A stretch of DNA of 58,386 nucleotides from a virus, in IMG/VR virus record IMGVR_UViG_3300035698_022255, positions 1-58,386 of that record; one strand, given 5' to 3'. The translations under genes were made by a program, and so were the position numbers. The number at the start of each line of letters is the position of its first letter. The stretch's first letter is position 1. The notes beneath the pieces were generated by a model. It was given only the letters and a program-made list of their open reading frames with translations. It had not been told where the DNA came from and ran no database searches. This document shows positions 1 to 7,697 of this stretch, in pieces.

Positions 1-53
1 AAGCCGGAGGCCAAGGCGAAGCCGGAGGCCAAGGCGAAGCCGGAGGCCAAGGC
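1..53. repeat. Terminal direct repeat (left copy), contig-closing overlap
   Basis: These 53 bases are identical to 58334-58386. Both copies are in the same reading frame of the SSB gene, so joining them yields one continuous gene. This is most simply an assembly overlap of a circular or circularly permuted molecule. Because the sequence is a lysine/proline/alanine-encoding low-complexity repeat, the true number of repeat units could be higher than assembled. Confidence 0.9.
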
Positions 54-207
54 CAAGGCCAAGGCCAAGGCCGGGGTGAAGAAGGGCAAAGGCAAGTGTC
101 CCACAGGGCACACGTTCGGCGAGGACGTGGACGCTTACGAAGACTGCGAAGAGTGTCCCGTCTGGGAAGCCTGTGAGAAGGCGTTCGAGGAAGCGAGCAA
201 CGGATGA
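1..207 (+). CDS. Single-stranded DNA-binding protein, C-terminal part (continues from 57185)
   Basis: Open at the left edge. It is the 3' end of the SSB gene that starts at 57185; removing the 53-bp overlap gives one protein of about 451 residues. This segment encodes the end of the K/P/A-rich linker and then a small Cys cluster (CPTGHTF... C..CPVWEAC, nucleotides 97-175), which could bind zinc. Similar short Cys modules end other phage SSB-like proteins as I remember them. The stop TGA (205-207) overlaps the ATG of the recombinase gene, so SSB and recombinase are translationally coupled. Confidence 0.85.
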   Translation, partial: KPEAKAKPEAKAKPEAKAKAKAKAGVKKGKGKCPTGHTFGEDVDAYEDCEECPVWEACEKAFEEASNG

Positions 208-1301
208 CCTCGAACCGCGACCACCTCCGCCGAGTCCTCGAGGGAGATATGGAGGGGGGCACAAGTTCCGCCCCCCTCCGGTCCCCCCTCATGCTCTCTA
301 CAGGTAGCACGCTCTTGAATCTCGCCTGCACGGACACCCCGGAAGGCGGTTTCCTCGCAGGGCGCTATCACTTCGTTGTGGGGGACAGCGCAAGCGGCAA
401 GACATTTATCTGCATGACTTGCCTGGCTGAGGCCACCATCAATCCGGCCTTCGCAGATTACCGGTTGATCTACGATAATGTCGAGGATGGCTGCCTGCTC
501 GACATCCCGGCACTATTCAACATAGCGCTGGCGGAACGTATCGAACCGCCCGCGGTAAAGGCCGACCTGCCCCACTATAGCGAGACGGTCGAGGAGTTCT
601 ACTACCACGTAGACGACGCGCTCCAGGACGGGAGGCCATTCGTTTATGTTCTGGATTCGATGGACGCACTTACAAGCGAGGCAAGCGAGGCGAAGTTCAC
701 CCAACAGAAGAAGGCCTTCCGGAAGAGCGAGGATGCAGCAGGATCATATGGGGATGGCAAAGCAAAGGAAAACTCCCAGCGCCTCCGCAAGGTTCTGGGT
801 GGGCTGCGAAAGACGGGCAGCATTCTGGTTATCGTTGCCCAAACCCGGGACAGCCTTGGCTTCGGGTGGGAGAAGAAGACACGGTCGGGAGGACACGCGC
901 TACGATTCTATGCCACGCTCGAGATATGGGCAAGCATCAAACGCCATATCAAACGCGGCGTAATGGGCAAAGATCGAACTGTTGGGGTGGACGTTGCGAT
1001 AAGGGTCCGTAAAAACCGCGTGACTGGAAAGACGCCCACGGTCGTCATTCCCATCCATCCTTCCTACGGCATCGACGACCTGGGCTCGTGCGTGGATTAT
1101 CTGGTGGATGAGAAGTGGTGGAAGAAGTCGGGGCAGAAGATCGTAGCACGGGAGTTCAAAATATCGCTCACCCGAGCCGCCCTGATTCGCCACATTGAGA
1201 AGCTACGGCGAGGACGTCTCGTGCGGCGAATCGTTGGACGATGCTGGAAGAAGATCGAGAAAGCGTGCGCTGAACAGAACCGTAGGCCCAAGTATGAGTA
1301 A
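204..1301 (+). CDS. RecA/UvsX-like recombinase
   Basis: 365 aa. It is predicted to form filaments on single-stranded DNA and carry out ATP-dependent strand exchange, supporting recombination-dependent replication. A Walker A motif GDSASGKT is at residues 60-67, and a Walker B strand VYVLDSMDAL has its acidic residue at D151. After that comes a segment leading to LVIVAQTRD, the usual position of the RecA L2/sensor region. Its length fits UvsX (about 390 aa) or RecA (about 350 aa). The ATG overlaps the SSB stop codon. SSB, a UvsY-like protein and gp46/47-like genes nearby fit a T4-type recombination module. A DnaB/KaiC-type ATPase is the alternative, but the context favours recombinase. Confidence 0.8.
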   Translation: MTSNRDHLRRVLEGDMEGGTSSAPLRSPLMLSTGSTLLNLACTDTPEGGFLAGRYHFVVGDSASGKTFICMTCLAEATINPAFADYRLIYDNVEDGCLLDIPALFNIALAERIEPPAVKADLPHYSETVEEFYYHVDDALQDGRPFVYVLDSMDALTSEASEAKFTQQKKAFRKSEDAAGSYGDGKAKENSQRLRKVLGGLRKTGSILVIVAQTRDSLGFGWEKKTRSGGHALRFYATLEIWASIKRHIKRGVMGKDRTVGVDVAIRVRKNRVTGKTPTVVIPIHPSYGIDDLGSCVDYLVDEKWWKKSGQKIVAREFKISLTRAALIRHIEKLRRGRLVRRIVGRCWKKIEKACAEQNRRPKYE

Positions 1302-2313
1302 TCCCACCCGACAACCGTGGATCCTTTGTGACTTCTCCTGGATGGCTCACCGGGCACGGTTCGCCCTCAAGAATCTGGCGTGGGAAGAGAAGCCCATCGG
1401 GATGATTTACGGGATATGCGAGCAGCTCCGCACGCTCTGCATGGACCCAAGGATCCGCTCGAGTCAACTTGCCATGCTCCTCGATTCTCGGAAGAGCATT
1501 CGACGCCTCCATTATCCTGCCTACAAAGCGCGGCGACATAAGCTCTCAGCGGACGAGTTGGCAGACCTGGAGGTTATGCGGGAGCAGATGAGAATCCTCG
1601 TCAAAGATGTCTTTCCCAGGATCGGGTTCGAGACCTATCGCCAGACCGGCCTGGAAAGCGACGACTTGATGGCATCCGCCGCCAAAACCTGTGCTCCAGG
1701 ACGCGCTGTGCTCGTCACGGCTGATAAAGACTTGCTGCAGGCCGTATCATCCCGCGCAGCCTGGCACGATCCGTGTAGAGGCGTATGGGTGACGTCAAAG
1801 AGCTTTGAAGCGGACAAGGGAATCGACCCTCCATGGTGGGGGGAGGTGAAGGCAATAGCAGGGTGTCAGAGCGACGGGGTGCCCGGTGTGCGGGGCGTTG
1901 GCGAACGAACGGCCATCCGCTTCCTTATCGGTAACCTGCCTGAGCATCACAAGACCTACCAGTTGATTCAGTCCAAGGCAGGACAAGCAGTCATTGAGCG
2001 TAACCGAGAACTCGTTGTCCTACCTCATGCAAAGACACGACCTGTAGAGCTGCGGGTGCCCCACTACAATCCAGATGCCTTCTTCAAGTTCTGCGAGGAT
2101 TACGGCTTCCAAACCTACTTGGAAGGCAAGCGACATGAACAATGGGAGAGGATTTTGGAAGGGGGCCTCGAGGCCCCGAGGACGATCAGAACAAGGAGAC
2201 GAAATAAACGCCCGGGCCGGCCGACCTCGGAGGACCAGCACTCCTTCCGCGGTGCGATTGAACACGCCGCCGGCCCGGGCATCCTACCAGAGGAAAAGGA
2301 AACAGAAGAATGA
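1294..2313 (+). CDS. 5'-3' exonuclease / flap endonuclease (Pol I N-domain, T4 RNase H/T5 exonuclease type)
   Basis: 339 aa. It would remove RNA primers and flaps at the fork. The N-terminus has the WILCDFSWMAHR strand carrying the first metal-binding Asp. Further on are LESDDLMASAA and LVTADKDLLQ, the acidic clusters of the PIN-like fold, and then GVPGVRGVGERTA, the helix-3-turn DNA-binding element. The start chosen is the ATG at 1294, which overlaps the recombinase stop by 8 bp (ATGAGTAA); the reading frame is open further upstream but without a reason to use it. The last 50 residues are basic and low in complexity. The polymerase of this phage (54051) lacks such a domain, so this gene supplies it. 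Confidence 0.85.
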   Translation: MSNPTRQPWILCDFSWMAHRARFALKNLAWEEKPIGMIYGICEQLRTLCMDPRIRSSQLAMLLDSRKSIRRLHYPAYKARRHKLSADELADLEVMREQMRILVKDVFPRIGFETYRQTGLESDDLMASAAKTCAPGRAVLVTADKDLLQAVSSRAAWHDPCRGVWVTSKSFEADKGIDPPWWGEVKAIAGCQSDGVPGVRGVGERTAIRFLIGNLPEHHKTYQLIQSKAGQAVIERNRELVVLPHAKTRPVELRVPHYNPDAFFKFCEDYGFQTYLEGKRHEQWERILEGGLEAPRTIRTRRRNKRPGRPTSEDQHSFRGAIEHAAGPGILPEEKETEE

Positions 2314-2474
2314 ATAAGGGAATGACATGGGCGGAAGCCGTCGAATGGTGTGCCAAGGATTCGACACGCCAGGTGTGCCGAGAGACTATGAACGCCCGGC
2401 GCACTGCTCATATACATAAGGACGGCTACTTTCGGTGGGCGGAGGAGGACGGTAGTCGCGGGGCTGAAGAGTAA
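2310..2474 (+). CDS. Small hypothetical protein
   Basis: 54 aa, starting at an ATG that overlaps the exonuclease stop (ATGA). A clear purine-rich ribosome binding site (aggaaaaggaaac) precedes it. The protein has alternating basic and acidic stretches (MNKGMTWAEAVEWC...) and no motif I recognise. Coupling to the upstream gene and the good ribosome binding site make it a likely real gene. Function unknown. Confidence 0.6.
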   Translation: MNKGMTWAEAVEWCAKDSTRQVCRETMNARRTAHIHKDGYFRWAEEDGSRGAEE

Positions 2475-2498
2475 TTCTTTAGATAGAGGTATCGACTA

Positions 2499-3266
2499 AT
2501 GGGTACGTATGAATGGCCAATTGTTCCGATCTGTAAGCGACAACATAGAGACATCAGAGATGAGGATCTGATTTCTGGTGGTCTCTTCCGTAGATGTGTA
2601 GTGACTCGTCATCGAGATCAACGTGATCTCTTTGCGGAGATATGTACAAAGAGACTGAATAGAGATGGAAGTTCTCATTTTGTAGTCCAGGCATACGGGT
2701 GTGTACTTGATTGTCCGTATTGCTATGTGACTCCAAGAGGTATATGGGGTGATCCGGTCTTATTCTCTAGTCTAGATTTGATTCATCTATTCAGATCTAC
2801 GGGTCTTAAGATATTCCATCTAATGGGTGGTGCTCCCGGTCTATATCTGGAGAAATGGTGGGAGATAGTAGAGATGATAGATAAGCAGACTGAGCTATTC
2901 CACAGTGACCTCCTTATGGTCGAGAAGCCATATTCACCAGAGGTCTTTGAGAATTTAGATCTATCAAAGTGCCTAATTGCTATCAATGTCAAAGGAGTGA
3001 CTCCTGAGAATTACGAGGATAGAACACGCACACCGTTTCCGAATAATCTTTTCTGGAGGAATATGGATATAGTCGCTGACTATGTGGACTCTACCAGATA
3101 TGGTCACAATCCGTTCTATGTGACCTTCACTGATCCTGATCTGAATATGTTGGAGGCATTCAAGGAACAGGTAGTAGATAGGTGTGGTAAGAGTATATTA
3201 GAAGAGAGTTTTGTAATAGACACAGTCCACTACAATGCGCTGAAAGGAGACGACGATGCTGAATGA
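2499..3266 (+). CDS. Radical SAM protein of unknown substrate, AT-rich
   Basis: 255 aa. It carries the radical-SAM iron-sulfur signature CVLDCPYC (C68, C72, C75; CX3CX2C) followed by HLMGGAPGLY, which fits the S-adenosylmethionine-binding GGE-like motif. The rest of the barrel is compact and there is no obvious C-terminal accessory cluster. The gene stands out by composition: it is visibly AT-rich, with codons such as AGA, ATA and TTA that the neighbours avoid, which suggests recent acquisition. GAGG lies upstream of the chosen ATG. It sits between a nuclease and a helix-turn-helix gene, which says little about its substrate. DNA, tRNA or peptide modification are all possible. It is not QueE; that gene is at 47946. 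Confidence 0.8.
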   Translation: MGTYEWPIVPICKRQHRDIRDEDLISGGLFRRCVVTRHRDQRDLFAEICTKRLNRDGSSHFVVQAYGCVLDCPYCYVTPRGIWGDPVLFSSLDLIHLFRSTGLKIFHLMGGAPGLYLEKWWEIVEMIDKQTELFHSDLLMVEKPYSPEVFENLDLSKCLIAINVKGVTPENYEDRTRTPFPNNLFWRNMDIVADYVDSTRYGHNPFYVTFTDPDLNMLEAFKEQVVDRCGKSILEESFVIDTVHYNALKGDDDAE

Positions 3267-3642
3267 CGACACCATCTGCGAGTGCGGGCTGCTGGCGCCG
3301 GACAAACCGGATTATGGGAAAGCGCTTGCGCCGACAATCAAAAGCCGCCGGAGATTGGCTCCGGCAAGTAGGCGAGACTCCCTTCGGAGGCTTGACATGG
3401 TGACTGATATTGGAGGGCGATTGTATGCGATGCGTGTCGCCAACGGCATGTCGCAGGCCGAGGCGGCTCGCAGGGTCGGCGTGAGCCTGGACTTGCTTGC
3501 AATGTGGGAGACGGGGAAATCAACGCCGCGCCCGGCAACCCTGGCGAAAATTGAGCAGTTCCTGCCAGTGGTCGTCCCCGAGGCCGTCCGCGCCGGACAG
3601 CGCCCGCTCTGGGGTGACGCGGGCGCACGAGGCACTGACTGA
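3256..3642 (+). CDS. XRE/Cro-type helix-turn-helix protein
   Basis: 128 aa. The ATG at 3256 overlaps the end of the radical-SAM gene and has AAGGAG upstream. The N-terminus has a small CECGLL segment, and residues about 52-105 form an XRE-like domain (GMSQAEAARRVGVSLDLLAMWETGKSTP), the usual DNA-recognition helix pattern. It may repress or time early transcription. With no integrase in the window I do not read it as a lysogeny repressor. Confidence 0.7.
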   Translation: MLNDDTICECGLLAPDKPDYGKALAPTIKSRRRLAPASRRDSLRRLDMVTDIGGRLYAMRVANGMSQAEAARRVGVSLDLLAMWETGKSTPRPATLAKIEQFLPVVVPEAVRAGQRPLWGDAGARGTD

Positions 3643-3674
3643 GACGGATACACTTTCCCAGAGAGGAGCACAGG

Positions 3675-4229
3675 ATGACGCAGCAAGAATGTCTGGCGGC
3701 GCTCTCCAAGGGCAAGATCGTTCGGGTGATGTGTGATGGGCTTTACCGGATGCTCGACAGGCGGTTGGAGTTTCGCCTCGAATGGGGGGTATGGGAGACG
3801 GCAGCCGCCTGGCCCGACATTGATGCGCTTCCCAACGCCGAGATTATGTGGAAGTGTGACTGCGGCGCGTTCGTGCCCGAGGGCAAGGAGTGCTCCGTGT
3901 GCCATCCCCCCGCCCCGCCGTCCGCGTTGAGCTTCGCGATGTGGGCAAGAGTGCCGGTGAATACGGGTGGCTGTAGTCCTGTTCTGTATCAGGATCACGC
4001 TGGCAATCACCGCTCCCCGGAATTCCTGTCATTCGCTGAGGTGAATGGCGCGCTTTGGGTTCTCGACGGCTGGCAACACGAGGGGCAGAATGGTCTTCGG
4101 CCGAGCGTGCTCATGTGGGTAAGGCCCAACGGAGGATTGTATCTCACGGCATGGGCGCCGGGCATGACAGAGTCGATCGCCACCCATGCGGCCATGCGCC
4201 GCAATAACCCACGCCATCAAGAAGGGTAG
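3675..4229 (+). CDS. Hypothetical protein with a CXC-X9-CXXC zinc-ribbon-like knot
   Basis: 184 aa, good ribosome binding site (gagaggagcacagg). Near residue 60 a CDCG...CSVC pair could bind one zinc ion. The remainder is Trp-rich and unrecognised. The N-terminal MTQQECLAALSKGKIVR resembles short phage proteins of unknown function. No catalytic motif is visible. Confidence 0.55.
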   Translation: MTQQECLAALSKGKIVRVMCDGLYRMLDRRLEFRLEWGVWETAAAWPDIDALPNAEIMWKCDCGAFVPEGKECSVCHPPAPPSALSFAMWARVPVNTGGCSPVLYQDHAGNHRSPEFLSFAEVNGALWVLDGWQHEGQNGLRPSVLMWVRPNGGLYLTAWAPGMTESIATHAAMRRNNPRHQEG

Positions 4230-4308
4230 GGAGGCCCGCGCGACAGGCAACATGCTCCTTACGCAGTGCTTCGCAGAGCTGGAACGGCATGGACTTTGGA
4301 ATGGATAA
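4186..4308 (+). CDS. Possible small ORF
   Basis: A 40-codon ORF overlapping the end of the previous gene by 44 bp and filling most of the gap before the resolvase gene. Its middle (AIKKGREARATGNMLL) looks helical and protein-like. The ribosome binding site is weak. I list it because the gap has no other explanation, but it may be spurious. Confidence 0.3.
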   Translation: MRPCAAITHAIKKGREARATGNMLLTQCFAELERHGLWNG

Positions 4309-4323
4309 TCGGAGGAGAACTGC

Positions 4324-4890
4324 ATGGCGAACAAAGGAACCCCGTTTGAGCGAGAGGTCTGCAAAACCCTAAGCCTCTGGTGGACTGGCCAGGAACGAGA
4401 CGATGTATTCTGGCGCACAGACACGAGCGGGGGTCGAGCAAAATCCAGGATGAAAGCTGGCAAGGAAACCTTCGGCCAGTATGGTGACGTCCAGGCAAGC
4501 GACCCCATCGGCCAGCCCCTCATTGACCTCTGCACCATCGAACTCAAGCGAGGATACAACAGGACTTCTATTATGGATATGCTTGACGCCAAGGATCACG
4601 CAGCCCAGCAGCAATGGGACGCCTGGATCGAGAAACTCCTTGTGGATCACGTAGCTGCGGGCACGCAGTTCTGGATGCTGATATGGAGGAGGGACAGGAG
4701 AGCGCCGCTACTTTTCCTTCCCCATCCACTGTTCGTCCTGTTCAGCCTGCGGGGCCTTGCAAAGGTATTCCGTATGCGGTTGCTCCTGAAGGACGGCACT
4801 TCCATGGCCTGCTGTGCTATGTTGTTCGAGACCTTTCTGGAACACGTCACGCCGAAGGCTGTCCTGGACCTGGTCGAGGTGGCCTTTTGA
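4324..4890 (+). CDS. PD-(D/E)XK nuclease, Holliday-junction-resolvase-like
   Basis: 188 aa. The start has a GGAGGAGAACTGC ribosome binding site. Residues 1-80 show the order expected of Hjc/RecU-like resolvases: GTPFEREVCKTLS (helix with first Glu), GRAKS, GQYGDVQ (metal-binding Asp) and IELKRG (E-x-K core). It would cut branched DNA before packaging or during recombination. It lies directly upstream of the SbcCD-like genes, which supports a role in recombination. Substrate specificity cannot be read from the sequence. Confidence 0.7.
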   Translation: MANKGTPFEREVCKTLSLWWTGQERDDVFWRTDTSGGRAKSRMKAGKETFGQYGDVQASDPIGQPLIDLCTIELKRGYNRTSIMDMLDAKDHAAQQQWDAWIEKLLVDHVAAGTQFWMLIWRRDRRAPLLFLPHPLFVLFSLRGLAKVFRMRLLLKDGTSMACCAMLFETFLEHVTPKAVLDLVEVAF

Positions 4891-4903
4891 TTAGGGGAAG
4901 ATC

Positions 4904-5926
4904 GTGCCGCTGCAGCGAATAAGCCTGAAGAACTTCCAAGTGCACGGGAGCCTCACCCTCGAACTCTCCCCTACAATCACCGTTCTCCTCGGCCCCACGG
5001 ATGTAGGGAAGTCTTCAGTTATCCGGGCGCTAAAATGGCTGACGACGAACCGGCCGGCTGGCATGGCCTTCCTCCGGACTGGCGAGGAGGAGGTCAAGGT
5101 CGAAGTCGAGGACGACAAAAAGAACATAATGGCTCGTCGTCGGAGCGCAAGCGTAAACGCATATGAAATCAACGGTCGAACATTAGAAGCTTTCAGGAGC
5201 GACGTGCCCGAGGATGTCCAGCATATCCTCGCGCTTGGCGACGTCAATTTCCAGGACCAGCGCGACCTTCCGTTCTGGTTCTCGGAATCGGCAGGCGAGG
5301 TATCCCGAAGGCTGAATGAGATTGTAGACCTCGGCGCCATCGACGGGATCCTGGCATGGCTGAAGAACGAGCACACACGATGTCGGGCAGAACAGAGCGT
5401 AGTCCAGGAACGCCTGGCAAAACTGGACGAGGAGCGCCGCAAACTCCGTCACGTTCGGCAACTCGACGCCGATTTCCGGAGGCTAAAGCGGTTTGAGCGC
5501 AAGGCATCGTCAGCGGCTCTATTACGGGCAGGGCTGGCCTCGGCTGTTGAGACGTCTCATGCCCAAGGCCACTGGCTGAAATCCCTACGACAGCTCCAGA
5601 AAGACGCGTCAGTGACACGAGATCAGGGCAGCTGTTGGAGAAACTGCAGAAACATGGTTGAAGCCCTGAATGAGGTCACAAGTGAGCTCCAGACGCTCTC
5701 ACATCTCGCCCAGCAACCTCTTCCTGACACCGCACCGCTTGAACAGCTGGCAAGAGGGTGGGGCGTGAGTCGAAAACGGACGCGGGAATTGGGGCGCCTC
5801 ATGCACGAGATGAGAGAACGGGCAGCAGGAACCATTCATCTACGTGAGCAGGCAAAACAAGCCCAGACAAAACTCGAAGCCAAGATGGGAAAGGTGTGTC
5901 CACTATGCGGGAAAAGCCTCCAGTAA
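4904..5926 (+). CDS. SbcC/Rad50/gp46-like ATPase, N-terminal half
   Basis: 340 aa, GTG start preceded by ttaggggaagatc. It opens with a Rad50-type head (LKNFQVHGS..., Walker A GPTDVGKSS at residues 30-38), continues into a charged coiled coil, and ends at residues 332-335 in CPLC, the zinc-hook motif. A complete SbcC would now return along the coiled coil to a second head half, but here the gene stops. The missing half (signature motif and Walker B) is encoded separately at 7107-7688, so the ATPase is split at its hook. The nuclease subunit gene overlaps its 3' end. Confidence 0.85.
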   Translation: MPLQRISLKNFQVHGSLTLELSPTITVLLGPTDVGKSSVIRALKWLTTNRPAGMAFLRTGEEEVKVEVEDDKKNIMARRRSASVNAYEINGRTLEAFRSDVPEDVQHILALGDVNFQDQRDLPFWFSESAGEVSRRLNEIVDLGAIDGILAWLKNEHTRCRAEQSVVQERLAKLDEERRKLRHVRQLDADFRRLKRFERKASSAALLRAGLASAVETSHAQGHWLKSLRQLQKDASVTRDQGSCWRNCRNMVEALNEVTSELQTLSHLAQQPLPDTAPLEQLARGWGVSRKRTRELGRLMHEMRERAAGTIHLREQAKQAQTKLEAKMGKVCPLCGKSLQ

Positions 5927-6858
5927 TTGCGATTTTATGTGCCGACCTTCACCTGAGCGATCGCCCTCCAATTGCCAGGGCTGGTGAGCCGGACTGGTAT
6001 CATGCAATGGCACGCCCACTACGTCAGCTCTCACGTATCCAGCAGCAGGAAAGCTGGCCAGGAACAGTGCCGATTCTGTGTGCGGGTGACGTGTTCGACT
6101 ACTGGCGTAGTGTCCCCGGCCTTATCAACTTTGCGGTCCACAACCTGCCCGGGGACACATACGCTATTCCCGGGCAGCACGACTTACCGTTCCATGATCT
6201 GGAAGAGATCAAACGCTCCGCCTACCGCACCCTCGCCCACACTCCGGTCCTCGTCGATCTAAGCCGCTACAGACATCCACATCCATTCCTCCTCAATAAC
6301 ACGCTTGCTCTGCATGGCTTCAGCTGGGGGCAACCCTTCCTGCCCCTGCAGGAGAAGCTGAAGGGATTTATCCACGTTGCGATTGTCCATTCCTTCGTCT
6401 GGATCAAAGGCAGGAGTTACAAGGGGGCGCCCCAGACCGGAAGGCTTCGGGCCTTGCGCGAGACAATAAAAAGCTATGATGTCGTAGTGTTCGGGGACAA
6501 TCATCAGGGCTTCAAGGCACGTTGCGGAGGAACTCCTGTCTTCAACTGCGGGTCTTTCATGCGGCGATGTTCGGACGAGATCAACTACCGCCCTCGTGTA
6601 GGCCTACTGCGAGGAGACAAGAGCATCGAGACCGTATTCCTCGACACGAGCAAGGAAGTCATTGGGGAGGGGACAAAGAACGCCTTTGTCCCGCAGGAAG
6701 GGGGTTTCGAGGCTTTGCTTGCGGAAGTAGACGAGACGGCCGAAACAGCCGTGGATTTTGTGCAATGGCTACAGCGTGCGGCCGAGGAAACCTCCCGCCC
6801 GGGCGTGCGCAAGGTAATCCTGGAAGCGATTGAACAGGAGAGAAAGAAACGTGGCTGA
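5905..6858 (+). CDS. SbcD/Mre11/gp47-like metallophosphoesterase
   Basis: 317 aa with the ATG at 5905; a GTG three codons earlier is possible. Calcineurin-type phosphoesterase motifs appear in order: CADLHLSD, CAGDVFDYW, IPGQHDLPF (the GNHD block), IVHSF and FGDNHQGF. It is the nuclease partner of the split SbcC-like ATPase and should process DNA ends and hairpins for recombination. It overlaps both neighbours (hook-half upstream, coiled-coil gene downstream), indicating co-translation of the complex. Confidence 0.85.
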   Translation: MREKPPVIAILCADLHLSDRPPIARAGEPDWYHAMARPLRQLSRIQQQESWPGTVPILCAGDVFDYWRSVPGLINFAVHNLPGDTYAIPGQHDLPFHDLEEIKRSAYRTLAHTPVLVDLSRYRHPHPFLLNNTLALHGFSWGQPFLPLQEKLKGFIHVAIVHSFVWIKGRSYKGAPQTGRLRALRETIKSYDVVVFGDNHQGFKARCGGTPVFNCGSFMRRCSDEINYRPRVGLLRGDKSIETVFLDTSKEVIGEGTKNAFVPQEGGFEALLAEVDETAETAVDFVQWLQRAAEETSRPGVRKVILEAIEQERKKRG

Positions 6859-7117
6859 CCTGGAAGATGTGATGGAGCTCAAGACGATGGTCGGGCGCCT
6901 CCAACGTCAGGTGGACCAGGCACAGGGACGCCTCGACAGCCAGACCCAGCGTCTACAGGACGAGTTCGGATGTGCCACACTGAAAGAGGCCGAGGTGCTA
7001 CTGGACAAGCTCAGCAAAGACGAGGTCAGGGCCAAGGCACAGTTCGAAAAGGCATTCAAAGCCTTCGAGTTGAAGTGGGGCAACGTGATACAGGAGATCG
7101 AGGCCGATGGAACTTGA
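6851..7117 (+). CDS. Small coiled-coil protein between SbcD and SbcC C-half
   Basis: 88 aa from the GTG at 6851 (aggagagaaagaaac upstream; overlaps the SbcD stop by 8 bp). Nearly all predicted helix with heptad-like spacing (MVGRLQRQVDQAQGRLDSQ). No Cys pair, so it is not the missing side of the zinc hook. It may pair with the coiled coils of the two ATPase halves, replacing part of the continuous arm of normal SbcC. Function inferred from position only. Confidence 0.6.
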   Translation: MADLEDVMELKTMVGRLQRQVDQAQGRLDSQTQRLQDEFGCATLKEAEVLLDKLSKDEVRAKAQFEKAFKAFELKWGNVIQEIEADGT

Positions 7118-7688
7118 CGCCATAGCTCGAGTCATTGAGCGACAGAAGGAGAAACTTGCGCTCGTCCGCAAGCAGCGTCAAAGCGAACGCACGGCCATCT
7201 CCACCCTCGAGGGTAGGCTCGACAACATCAGGACGGCGCAGGAGCTCGCGCAAGACGTTGCTCAAAAGGTGCAGCAACAGGTCCACGAGCAGGTAGCACG
7301 CATGGTCTCACATAGCCTGGCTGCTGTATTCGAGGACCCATACACCTTCCGGATTGTATTCGAGCAAAAGCGCGGACGGACCGAGGCACGACTGATCTTC
7401 GAGCGCGACGGGATCGAAGTGGATCCCATGTATGCTGCCGGCGGAGGGGTAGTGGACGTGGCAGCGTTTGCTTTGCGCCTCTCGTGCCTGCTTCGCACAC
7501 GCCCGCCTGTGCGCAGGCTGCTGGTGCTGGACGAACCTTTCAAGTTTGTCTCGGCTGAATATCGGGACCGTATCCGAAAGCTCCTGGAGACGCTCAGCAA
7601 AGAGAAGGGCGTCCAGATCCTCATGGTCACCCATATCCCCGAACTGCGCACGGGGAAGGTGATAGAGCTGGGTAAAGTCGGGGGCTGA
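7107..7688 (+). CDS. SbcC/Rad50/gp46-like ATPase, C-terminal half
   Basis: 193 aa. It starts with a coiled-coil segment (residues about 5-60), followed by the second head lobe. An ABC-signature-like region MYAAGGGVVDVAAFALRLS precedes Walker B LLVLDEPF, and MVTHIPEL supplies the switch His. This complements the Walker A half at 4904. It starts inside the preceding gene (ATG at 7107, stop of the neighbour at 7117). It is the last gene of the rightward early block and converges on the lipoprotein gene with only 9 bp between stop codons; I see no hairpin terminator there. Confidence 0.85.
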   Translation: MELDAIARVIERQKEKLALVRKQRQSERTAISTLEGRLDNIRTAQELAQDVAQKVQQQVHEQVARMVSHSLAAVFEDPYTFRIVFEQKRGRTEARLIFERDGIEVDPMYAAGGGVVDVAAFALRLSCLLRTRPPVRRLLVLDEPFKFVSAEYRDRIRKLLETLSKEKGVQILMVTHIPELRTGKVIELGKVGG

Positions 7689-7697
7689 CACAGCAGA

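Noticed and set aside
3256-3642. Lysogeny repressor
   Set aside because: The XRE-like protein is embedded in an early operon and there is no integrase, excisionase or attachment site in the window.
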